This document shows positions 40,937 through 48,195 of a stretch of DNA of 48,195 nt, piece by piece (position 1 is the first letter of the stretch; each line of letters opens with the position of its first letter). A program made the translations under genes and the position numbers. This stretch comes from Verrucomicrobiota bacterium (GTDB taxonomy: Bacteria > Verrucomicrobiota > Verrucomicrobiia > Opitutales > Opitutaceae), in NCBI GenBank assembly GCA_030601755.1, contig JAUWBF010000020.1, positions 1-48,195 of the forward strand, in the 5' to 3' direction. Below the pieces are notes generated by a model. It saw nothing but the letters and a program-made list of their open reading frames with translations, had not been told where the DNA came from and did no database searches.

Positions 40937-41259
40937 GCGGGCGGGGCGCGTGGATCGCCAAGGAGCGCCGCTTTTTAAGCGGCGTGTAGGGGCCTCGCTC
41001 GCGAGGCCCGTTTGTCGTGGTGAGAAGATAGTCCTTGTCGTGGATTTGCGCGCAACGGGCCTTGCGAGCAAGGCCCCTACAAAGGTCGCAAGGGGGGCAG
41101 GGCGGGATCGTCTTTGCGTCTCTCCGCGTCCTGGCGTCTTTGCGTTTAAATTCAGTCGCCCGAGCCGTCGGGTGGGTGGACCAGGTGGCAGGAGCGTCCA
41201 AGGCGTGACGCGTTGCACGTCGCCGCTTGAAAAGCGGCGCTCCTTGGGCGCGCCGGCGC
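40937..41259. repeat. Nested repeats between convergent genes
   Basis: 323 bases with no gene. Outer arms at 40958-40984 and 41221-41246 are inverted copies (AAGGAGCGCCGCTTTTTAAG / CTTGAAAAGCGGCGCTCCTT), each also a hairpin by itself. Directly inside the left arm is a complete family B REPIN (40985-41080), then a right-arm family A half-element (41081-41155). About 65 bases before the right arm are unique. See findings. Confidence 0.8.
40985..41080. repeat. REPIN-like pair of GTAG hairpins (family B)
   Basis: GTAGGGGCCTCGCTCGCGAG... and ...CTTGCGAGCAAGGCCCCTAC. Same family as 6872-6969; spacer of about 48 bases. Confidence 0.87.
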
Positions 41260-42237
41260 TCAGTGCGTGTTGAACAGCTCGGTGATGATGTCCTCGAGCG
41301 GAACGTCCTCGATGCTGATGTCGGCGACCTCGCCGGCGGTGAGGATCTCCTGCGAGACGGCGGAGATTTTTTCGACGGGCACGCGCAGGGTGAACTTGCC
41401 GTCCTCGGGGTTGCGCGTGGTGGCACCGTGGGTCGATTGCCAGTCCTCGGCGAAGGCGCCGGCGGCGGGCAGGAAGGTCACGATCTTGGCGCGGCTGCCC
41501 GACGAACCCTCGAGGCGATCAAGGCTGCCGTCGTAGATTTTCGAGCCCTTGTGGATCACGATCACGCGGTCGCACAGCTCTTTGATGTCGGCCATGTAGT
41601 GGCTGGTGAGCAGAATGGTCGTGCGGTGACGGCGGTTGTAGTCGCGGAGAAATTGGCGCACCGACTTCTGCGAGATGACGTCGAGGCCGATGGTGGGCTC
41701 GTCGAGGAAGAGCACGCGGGGCCGGTGGAGCAGGGCGGCGATGAGCTCCATCTTCATGCGCTCGCCGAGGGAGAGTTCGCGCACCATGACGTTGAGCTTT
41801 TCGCGCACGCCGAGCAGGTCGACGAGTTCGTCGAGGGTTTCCTGATACGCCTGGCCGTCGAGGCCGTAGATGTGGCGGATGAGCGCGAAGGACTCGCTGG
41901 CGGGCAGGTCCCACCAGAGCTGGTTTTTCTGGCCGAGCACGAGGGCGAAGATGCGGCGGTAGGCGTTTTCGCGGCGGGTGGGGTCGAAGCCGGCCACGCG
42001 CGCGGTGCCGCTGGTCGGGTAGATCAGGCCCGAGAGCATCTTGAGCGTGGTGGTCTTGCCAGCGCCGTTGGGGCCGAGGAAGCCGACGAACTCGCCCTCG
42101 CCGATGTCGAAGCTGATGTCCTTGGCGGCGGCGGTCTCCTCGAACTCACGGTGAAAGAGGCCCTTCACGCCGCCCCAGAATCCGGGCTGCTTCTTGTAGG
42201 TGCGAAAGACGCGGGTGAGGTTGCGGACTTCGATCAT
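41260..42237 (-). CDS. ABC transporter ATP-binding protein (ABC-2 exporter type)
   Basis: 325 residues. Walker A GPNGAGKTT, signature LSLGERMKMELIAALLHRPRVLFLDEPTIGLD with Walker B, and the switch His in LLTSHYM. An FHREFEETAAAKD insert near residue 30 and the VIVIHKGSKIYDGS segment place it with ATPases of ABC-2 exporters that carry two permeases. The C-terminal 80 residues are the accessory domain. It starts at ATG 42237 (MIEVRNLTRVFRTYKK). No permease gene lies beside it in this window; the upstream neighbour is a uracil-DNA glycosylase, so its partners must be elsewhere or lost. Substrate unknown. Confidence 0.9.
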   Translation of the reverse strand: MIEVRNLTRVFRTYKKQPGFWGGVKGLFHREFEETAAAKDISFDIGEGEFVGFLGPNGAGKTTTLKMLSGLIYPTSGTARVAGFDPTRRENAYRRIFALVLGQKNQLWWDLPASESFALIRHIYGLDGQAYQETLDELVDLLGVREKLNVMVRELSLGERMKMELIAALLHRPRVLFLDEPTIGLDVISQKSVRQFLRDYNRRHRTTILLTSHYMADIKELCDRVIVIHKGSKIYDGSLDRLEGSSGSRAKIVTFLPAAGAFAEDWQSTHGATTRNPEDGKFTLRVPVEKISAVSQEILTAGEVADISIEDVPLEDIITELFNTH

Positions 42238-42318
42238 GGAAAGTGTGAGCGTTGCGCGAAACGGCGCGGAGGCAAGCAACGGGAACGGGGGGAGGCAGGC
42301 GATGGCACGGGCTGCCGC

Positions 42319-43044
42319 TCACTCCGGCCAGATGCCGTTTTTGACGAGGGTCTTGGTGGCGGCCTCGGCCCAGCCGCGGTTGGCGGCGGGGCTGGCGGGA
42401 CTCGGGTGCAGCACGGTCGAGACGGTCCACGGGTCGCCGGCTTGGGTGACGCTGGCGAGTTGTTTTTCGGCGAAGCCGCCGACGCCGACCGCGTGGGTGG
42501 GGCGCAGGTGTTCGAGCACGGCGCGCAGGTGTTCGCGGCAGGGCGCGTCGACGGCCTCGCGCTCGGCGGCGGTGAGCTTGTCGGGCGTGAGGTTGGCGCC
42601 GGTGGCGGACATCCAGACGAGCGGGCAGTAGTTGAGCACGAAGTGGTCGCGGAAGAAGTTCTCCGCGGCGCCGAATTTTTCAGCGAAGAGTCCCCACAGA
42701 CGACGCCCGCTGACCTCGGAGCGCGTGCAGGCGAAGCCGGTGATCGGGCGCTTGGGGTGCTCGGGAAAGGGAATGTCGACCGGCTCGTTGATGCCCATCC
42801 AGTCGCGCACGGCGGCGACCTCGCCGAAGGGCACGCCGACCTGCGCCATGCCGAAGGGGCCGGGGTTCATGCCGAGGAAGACGACGCGCTTGGGGGCCGC
42901 GCCGAAGCGGTTGAGGTAGGCGCGGTGCGGAGCCCAGGCGTAGGCAAGGGGATTGTAGGTGCAGTCGACGGGCGGGCCGAACGTGAGGCCGTCGACGGCG
43001 TCGCGCAGCCGGGAGGCGAGGGGGACGAGCGGGGAATCGGGCAT
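42319..43044 (-). CDS. SMUG1-type uracil-DNA glycosylase
   Basis: 241 residues. Removes uracil and related oxidised pyrimidines from DNA, in base excision repair. The active-site block FLGMNPGPFGMAQVGVPFGEV is characteristic of SMUG1, with the catalytic Asn in GMNPG. Later blocks VGVGGFAEKQ and LHPSPASPAANRGW (catalytic His in HPSP) are also present. FRDHFVLNYCPLVWMS matches the core. The start at 43044 gives a normal-length protein; upstream extension is not family-like. SurE lies upstream on the same strand with a 29-base gap, so the two may be co-transcribed. Confidence 0.92.
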   Translation of the reverse strand: MPDSPLVPLASRLRDAVDGLTFGPPVDCTYNPLAYAWAPHRAYLNRFGAAPKRVVFLGMNPGPFGMAQVGVPFGEVAAVRDWMGINEPVDIPFPEHPKRPITGFACTRSEVSGRRLWGLFAEKFGAAENFFRDHFVLNYCPLVWMSATGANLTPDKLTAAEREAVDAPCREHLRAVLEHLRPTHAVGVGGFAEKQLASVTQAGDPWTVSTVLHPSPASPAANRGWAEAATKTLVKNGIWPE

Positions 43045-43073
43045 GGAAAACGGGGAGGGGGAGAGAGGCGCTC

Positions 43074-43865
43074 TCAGGCGCCGAGCGCGGTGTAGTCGAG
43101 AATGGTGTGGCTGATGCAGCCGGCGGCGACGGCGGACTTGTCGGTCACGAGGTCGTCGGGCGACAGGTCCTCGACGTCGGAAAAGACGAAGCGGTGCGTG
43201 CCGTCGTCGGCCGCCGGACTGAAGAGCCGCGGCACGCGCACGCGGGCGGGCACGGTTTGCACGAGGCGGCTGTCGGGCGTGCACGGGGTGGGGAAGTTGA
43301 GGTTGTGCACGATGAAGCTCGCCTGCGGGGTGCGGGGCAGGAGTTCGCCGGCCAGCGCGGCGGCGTGCGCCGCCGAGGTGGCGAGGGTCTCGCTGAGCGC
43401 GGGCGTGAGCACGCCGTCCTCTTTGATTTGTTGAAACGTCACCTCGTCGAGATCCTGCGAGCAGGCCATGGCGGGCAGGCCGTGCAACGCGCCTTCCCAG
43501 GCGGCCGACACGGTGCCGCTGGCGAGGATGAAGCCGAGGGTGGTGTTGAGCCCGAGGTTGATGCCGCTGACCACGCCCTCGATGTCGGCGACGTCGGTGC
43601 CCAGGCGGCGGGGGAGCAGGTAGGCGAGGCCGATGTTGACGCAGTCGCTGGGCGTGCCGTCGACCGTCCAGGTCGGGCAGCCGAGCCCGTGGTCGCCCTC
43701 GGCGGAGGCCACGGGGCGATGGCGGGACTTGGCGGCACCGGTCCAGCTTTGCTCGTGCAGCGGAGCCACGACCAGCGTTTCATGCCCGGCGGCCTGCAGG
43801 GCGCGCACGAGCGCGTGAAGAAACGGGCTGTCGATGCCGTCGTCGTTGGTGACCAAAAGACGCAT
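43074..43865 (-). CDS. surE: 5'-nucleotidase SurE
   Basis: 263 residues. Dephosphorylates nucleoside monophosphates in a metal-dependent way, a survival-protein family member. N-terminal VTNDDGIDSPFLHALVRAL holds the metal ligands (Asp8, Asp9), EQSWTGAAKS the conserved Ser, and SGINLGLNTTLGFILASGTVSAAWEGALHGLPAMACS is the family core. The length is normal. The ATG is at 43865; the stop is 29 bases before the SMUG1 start. Confidence 0.94.
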   Translation of the reverse strand: MRLLVTNDDGIDSPFLHALVRALQAAGHETLVVAPLHEQSWTGAAKSRHRPVASAEGDHGLGCPTWTVDGTPSDCVNIGLAYLLPRRLGTDVADIEGVVSGINLGLNTTLGFILASGTVSAAWEGALHGLPAMACSQDLDEVTFQQIKEDGVLTPALSETLATSAAHAAALAGELLPRTPQASFIVHNLNFPTPCTPDSRLVQTVPARVRVPRLFSPAADDGTHRFVFSDVEDLSPDDLVTDKSAVAAGCISHTILDYTALGA

Positions 43866-43966
43866 GGCCCCATGCCGCCCGCTCGACGCGGGATCGGCAA
43901 AGCAAAACGTGCCGAAAAAACGCCGCGCCTGCGCGCCGGGGATGTCGCCTGTTCGCGGGTGTCCGT

Positions 43967-44374
43967 TCAGCGCTGTGGCCGCACGCGCACCGCGGTGCCG
44001 ACCTTGGCGGCGACCGACTCGGCGGCGTTGACGCCGTTGCGGGCGATCCAGATCAGGTCGCCGTCCTTGGCCACCGCGACCCAGCCGCCGGCGGGCACGT
44101 CCTCGTAGCGTTGGCCATAGAGCACGTCGTGGTCTTTTTCGCCGATTCGCAGCGTGAAGATCTGCCCGACCTCGATGCCCAGCGCCGCCAGGTCCGACGC
44201 GCGCAGCGTGGTGATGAGGTTGCCGTGGTTGGCGGTGATCTTGCGCACCGTGCCGGTGTCGGTCGTGGCGGCGGCTTCTTGGTTGGAGGGAACGGCGGGC
44301 GTGGGAGCCGGCTGCGGTTCGGCTGAAAGCGTTGCCATCAAACCCAGTAGGAGCAGGCAGCCGGTGGATTTCAT
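43967..44374 (-). CDS. Secreted protein resembling the C-terminal domain of SAM hydrolase
   Basis: 135 residues. MKSTGCLLLLGLMATLSAEP is a signal peptide, possibly a lipoprotein-like one without a clear Cys+1 after cleavage. The remainder resembles the C-terminal beta-barrel domain of the SAM hydroxide adenosyltransferase (DUF62) family: GTVRKITANHGNLITTLRAS, then LYGQRYEDVPAGGWVAVAKDGDLIWIARNGVNAAESV and GTAVRVRP. The N-terminal catalytic domain is absent, so SAM hydrolysis cannot be assumed. It stands alone beside surE and is divergent from the exporter operon. Exported barrel-like proteins of this type have no assigned role. Similarity judged by eye. Confidence 0.72.
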   Translation of the reverse strand: MKSTGCLLLLGLMATLSAEPQPAPTPAVPSNQEAAATTDTGTVRKITANHGNLITTLRASDLAALGIEVGQIFTLRIGEKDHDVLYGQRYEDVPAGGWVAVAKDGDLIWIARNGVNAAESVAAKVGTAVRVRPQR

Positions 44375-44550
44375 AACGCGCAGCACAACAACGACGCCGC
44401 CCGCGCGCAAGACCGCCCGATGCGTTTTGCCATGAAACCTCCGCATGCCCGCCGCCGTCTGACTCCACATCCGCCGCGTCGTCCTCCGGAACGGTTTGCC
44501 ACGCGCGATTCCCTCGATCCTCATTTTTTCGCTCAGCCCATTCCCCTTTT

Positions 44551-45918
44551 ATGGCCAAAAAATCCGGGCGCCTCGTGCCCGTCATCCTCGTGACCCTCGC
44601 CCTCGGCGGCGGCGCCTATTTTTTCTTCCGTGGCCGCGCCGAGGCCCCGCCCCAGGTCCAGACCGCCGTGCTCACCCGCGGCACACTCACCCAGACCGTC
44701 ACCGCCACCGGCGACCTCCAGCCGGTCGAGCAGGTCGAGGTCAGCTCCCAGATATCCGGGCTCATCCAGGAGGTGCTCGTCGACTACAACTCCAAGGTGA
44801 AGGCCGGCGACGTGCTCGCGCGCATCGACCCCGCCACCTACACCTCACGCCTCAATCAGGCCAAGGCCGAGCTCGCCAACGTCCGTGCCAACCACGACCT
44901 CGTGAAACTCAACACCGAGCGCGTCCAGTCCCTGCGTGAGCGCAACCTCGTCTCGCAACAGGAGCTCGACCAGGCCCTCGCCCAACTCGCCCAGGCGCAG
45001 GCCCAGCTCCAGATCCGCGCCGCCGCCGTCGAGAACGCCGAGGTCGACCTCGCCCGCTGCACCATCCTCGCCCCCATCGACGGCATCGTGCTTGATCGTC
45101 AGGCCACCGTCGGCAAGACCGTCGCCGCCAGCCTCAACGCCCCCGTCCTCTTCATCCTCGTCAACGACCTCAGCCGCCTCCAGATCGAGGCCGCCGTCTC
45201 CGAGGCCGACATCGGCTCCGTCGCCCTCGACCAAGCCGTCAACTTCACCGTCGACGCCTTCCCCGGCCGCAACTTTCGCGGCACCGTGCGCCAGATCCGC
45301 AACTCGCCCATCATCGAGCAAAGCGTCGTCACCTACAGCACCATCATCGACGTCGCCAACGACGCCCTCCAGCTCAAGCCCGGCATGACCGCCAACGTCG
45401 CCATCGTCGTCAACGAGCGCGAGGACGTCCTCCTCATCCCCAACTCTGCCCTCCGCGCGCGCATCCCCGATCAGCTCCTGCTGCCGCCCCTCGCCGCTGC
45501 GCCCGGACCGGACGGCGCGCCCGCTCCCGCCACCCCCGAGGACAACCTCAAAATCCTGCTCGCCGAGCTCGGCCACACCGACGGCCGTCCCACCCGCGAG
45601 ATCATGCAACGCGTCCGCGAACTCGCCGCCGAGCGCGGCCTCGCGCTCCCCGAACGCGGCTCCCGCCGCAACGGCAACAACAGCGCCGCCGCCGTCACCA
45701 CCCGCACCGTCTTCCTGCCCGCCGGCACGCCGCAGAAACCCATGATCCAACCCGTCACCGCCCGCTTCGGCATCACCGACGGCACCAAGACCGAGGTCGT
45801 CTCCGGCCTCGACGCCGGCGCCACCGTCGTCACCGGCGTCACGCTCTCTGGCGACGCCGGCGCCACCACCACCGGCGGCTCATCCAACCCCTTCGGCGGC
45901 GGCTTCCGCCGCTTCTGA
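44551..45918 (+). CDS. Periplasmic adaptor subunit of MacA type
   Basis: 455 residues. N-terminal membrane anchor at about 8-27 (VPVILVTLALGGGAYFFF). A lipoyl half-motif (VTATGDLQPVEQVEVSSQISGLIQEVLVDYNSKVKAGDVLARID), a helical hairpin at about 100-165 with Gln/Ala-rich coiled coil (QQELDQALAQLAQAQAQLQI), then the other lipoyl half (ILAPIDGIVLDRQATVGKTV) and a beta-barrel region. An extended loop at about 305-370 (Pro/Ala/Asp-rich) and a Gly-rich tail (GGSSNPFGGGFRRF) are peculiar to this copy. Works with the ABC ATPase and permease that follow to bridge to an outer membrane channel. Divergent from the SAM-hydrolase-like gene. Confidence 0.9.
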   Translation: MAKKSGRLVPVILVTLALGGGAYFFFRGRAEAPPQVQTAVLTRGTLTQTVTATGDLQPVEQVEVSSQISGLIQEVLVDYNSKVKAGDVLARIDPATYTSRLNQAKAELANVRANHDLVKLNTERVQSLRERNLVSQQELDQALAQLAQAQAQLQIRAAAVENAEVDLARCTILAPIDGIVLDRQATVGKTVAASLNAPVLFILVNDLSRLQIEAAVSEADIGSVALDQAVNFTVDAFPGRNFRGTVRQIRNSPIIEQSVVTYSTIIDVANDALQLKPGMTANVAIVVNEREDVLLIPNSALRARIPDQLLLPPLAAAPGPDGAPAPATPEDNLKILLAELGHTDGRPTREIMQRVRELAAERGLALPERGSRRNGNNSAAAVTTRTVFLPAGTPQKPMIQPVTARFGITDGTKTEVVSGLDAGATVVTGVTLSGDAGATTTGGSSNPFGGGFRRF

Positions 45919-45952
45919 TCGCGGTCGTTGTTTCGGAACCTATCCAACGAAT

Positions 45953-46050
45953 CTCAACGCGAAGACGCCAAAGCGCCAAGGCCGCAAAATTTCGTATGCC
46001 ACCGTATTCTTTGCGTCTCCCCGCGCCCTTGCGCCTTTGCGTTAAAATCC
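45953..46050. repeat. Family A element between adaptor and ATPase genes
   Basis: Left arm TCAACGCGAAGACGCCAAAG..., right arm ...GCGCCTTTGCGTTAAAATCC. Tail differs from the usual CTCCGAA. A pyrimidine-rich stretch follows to the ATPase start. Confidence 0.82.
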
Positions 46051-46188
46051 AACTCCAACGAGGCGCGGACAGGAACTCCAAAAAGTAGCGATTCGTGAGT
46101 GACGCAGAAGCCGAGCAAGCACACCTCCGCCCTTCGTTCCCTTTCACTTTCCCCCTTTCCCTCCACCTTCCGCCCCTCCTCCCTCCTC

Positions 46189-46962
46189 ATGCCTCCCGTC
46201 GTCCAGCTCCGCGACATCCGCAAGACCTACCGCAACGGCGATCTTGAGGTGCACGCCGTGCGCGGCGTCGACCTCGACATCCACCCCGGCGAGTTCGTCG
46301 CCGTCATGGGCGCGTCCGGTTCCGGCAAGTCCACCCTCATGAACACCCTCGGCTGCCTCGACCAGCCGACCTCCGGCACCTACCACCTCGACGGCGTCGA
46401 TGTCTCCGGACTCGATCGCGCCGAGCGCGCCGACCTGCGCAACCAGAAACTCGGCTTCGTCTTCCAAGGCTTCAACCTCCTCGCCCGCACCACCGCCCTC
46501 GAGAACGTCGAGCTGCCCATGCTCTACGCCCCCCGCCGCATCCCCGCCGACGAGATGCGCGAGCGCGCCCTCCGCGCCCTCGACATCGTCGGCCTCGCCG
46601 CCCGCGCCGACCACCTGCCCAGCCAGCTCTCCGGCGGACAACAGCAACGCGTCGCCATCGCCCGCGCCCTCGTCAACCAGCCCCGCGTGCTCCTCGCCGA
46701 CGAGCCCACCGGCAACCTCGACTCGCGCACCTCCATCGAGGTCATGGGCGTCTTCCAGCGCCTCAACGACGAGGGCATCACCATCGTCATGGTCACGCAC
46801 GAGCTCGACATCGCCCAATACTGCAAACGCAACCTCATCGTGCGCGACGGCCGCATCGTGCGCGACGACCCCGTCGTCAACCGGCTCCACGCCGCCACCG
46901 AACTCGCCCGCCTCGACCAGGCCGAGACGCACGCCGCCATCGCCGGACAACCTCGGCCATGA
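46189..46962 (+). CDS. MacB-like ABC transporter ATP-binding protein
   Basis: 257 residues. Walker A GASGSGKST, the MacB/LolD-type LRNQKLGFVFQGFNLLAR, signature LSGGQQQRVAIARALVNQPRVLLADEPTGNLDSRT and the switch His in MVTHELD. The downstream gene holds the transmembrane part, so MacB is split in two here (in E. coli it is one polypeptide). The start is ATG 46189; an upstream frame adds only low-complexity residues. Preceded and followed by family A elements. Confidence 0.94.
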   Translation: MPPVVQLRDIRKTYRNGDLEVHAVRGVDLDIHPGEFVAVMGASGSGKSTLMNTLGCLDQPTSGTYHLDGVDVSGLDRAERADLRNQKLGFVFQGFNLLARTTALENVELPMLYAPRRIPADEMRERALRALDIVGLAARADHLPSQLSGGQQQRVAIARALVNQPRVLLADEPTGNLDSRTSIEVMGVFQRLNDEGITIVMVTHELDIAQYCKRNLIVRDGRIVRDDPVVNRLHAATELARLDQAETHAAIAGQPRP

Positions 46963-46976
46963 ACGACACGCTTTTT

Positions 46977-47106
46977 TTTAACGCAAAGACGCAAAGTCGC
47001 CAAGGCCGGCTGCACTCGAACGGGCCTTCAGACGTTCGATCCGCCCGCGGATTTGGTTCCGTCGCCCTCGGCTTCGCGCCTTTGCGTCTTTGCGTTTAAC
47101 CTCCGC
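46977..47106. repeat. Family A element between ATPase and permease genes
   Basis: Left arm TTTTAACGCAAAGACGCAAA from 46977, right arm CGCGCCTTTGCGTCTTTGCG then TTTAACCTCCG. The permease ATG (47111) lies 4 bases after the repeat end. Confidence 0.82.
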
Positions 47107-47110
47107 CCCC

Positions 47111-48195
<1,085 letters not shown>

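Overview
The window looks like a chromosomal segment of a verrucomicrobial bacterium, most likely of the Opitutaceae. The evidence is very high GC, a DUF1552/DUF1592/DUF2231-cytochrome cluster typical of Verrucomicrobiota and Planctomycetota, a GxxExxY protein, weak or absent Shine-Dalgarno sites, and intergenic gaps packed with short palindromic repeats. No phage, plasmid, rRNA operon or CRISPR array is visible. About 42 protein genes and one tRNA gene can be supported. The first gene (papain-like peptidase) and the last (MacB-type permease) run off the edges.

Layout. 1-12 kb: papain-like peptidase, class II fructose-bisphosphate aldolase with its own terminator, a DUF1592 + DUF1552 pair divergent from a membrane cytochrome, a helical membrane-anchored protein, DNA topoisomerase III, tRNA-Ser(GCT) and an acidic hypothetical protein. 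12-15 kb: acylphosphatase, then an overlapping ABC ATPase / permease / TPR-like operon. 15-19 kb: sulfate activation genes cysC-cysD-cysN, with a GxxExxY nuclease-like cassette between cysD and cysN. 19-24 kb: menA, a LysR regulator, leuC and leuD. 24-27 kb: a ParE/RelE toxin-antitoxin pair, an orphan antitoxin-like gene and small secreted or membrane proteins. 28-31 kb: an ExbB - DUF3592 - ExbD operon and a short-chain dehydrogenase. 41-44 kb: an ABC ATPase, a SMUG1-type uracil-DNA glycosylase, SurE and a secreted SAM-hydrolase C-domain protein. 44.5-48.2 kb: a three-gene MacA/MacB-type exporter.

The most interesting block is 31.2-40.9 kb. Two divergent, tightly coupled gene sets together encode a LuxD-like acyl thioesterase fused to a SAM methyltransferase, a multi-pass membrane histidine kinase, a GAF/PAS protein ending in a receiver with Glu in place of Asp, a GAF-histidine kinase whose reading frame runs on into a FadL-type outer membrane channel, and a receiver-histidine kinase. 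This gene content resembles the logic of the Ralstonia Phc quorum-sensing system (PhcB methyltransferase, PhcS kinase, PhcR receiver-kinase). I propose it as a candidate fatty-acyl methyl ester signalling system; this is inference.

The second notable layer is the repeats. Family A consists of roughly 100-160 bp elements with ends like TTAACGCAAAGACGC and its complement. One 490 bp copy carries the GxxExxY gene, and about twelve others are empty or partial. Family B consists of paired GTAG...CTAC hairpins (REPIN-like), some inserted inside family A copies. A third, looser set is built on words such as CCACGGAGGACACGGAG. These elements sit between genes of apparent operons (cysD/cysN, leuC/leuD and every junction of the exporter). 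They may affect mRNA folding or stability, but nothing here proves that.
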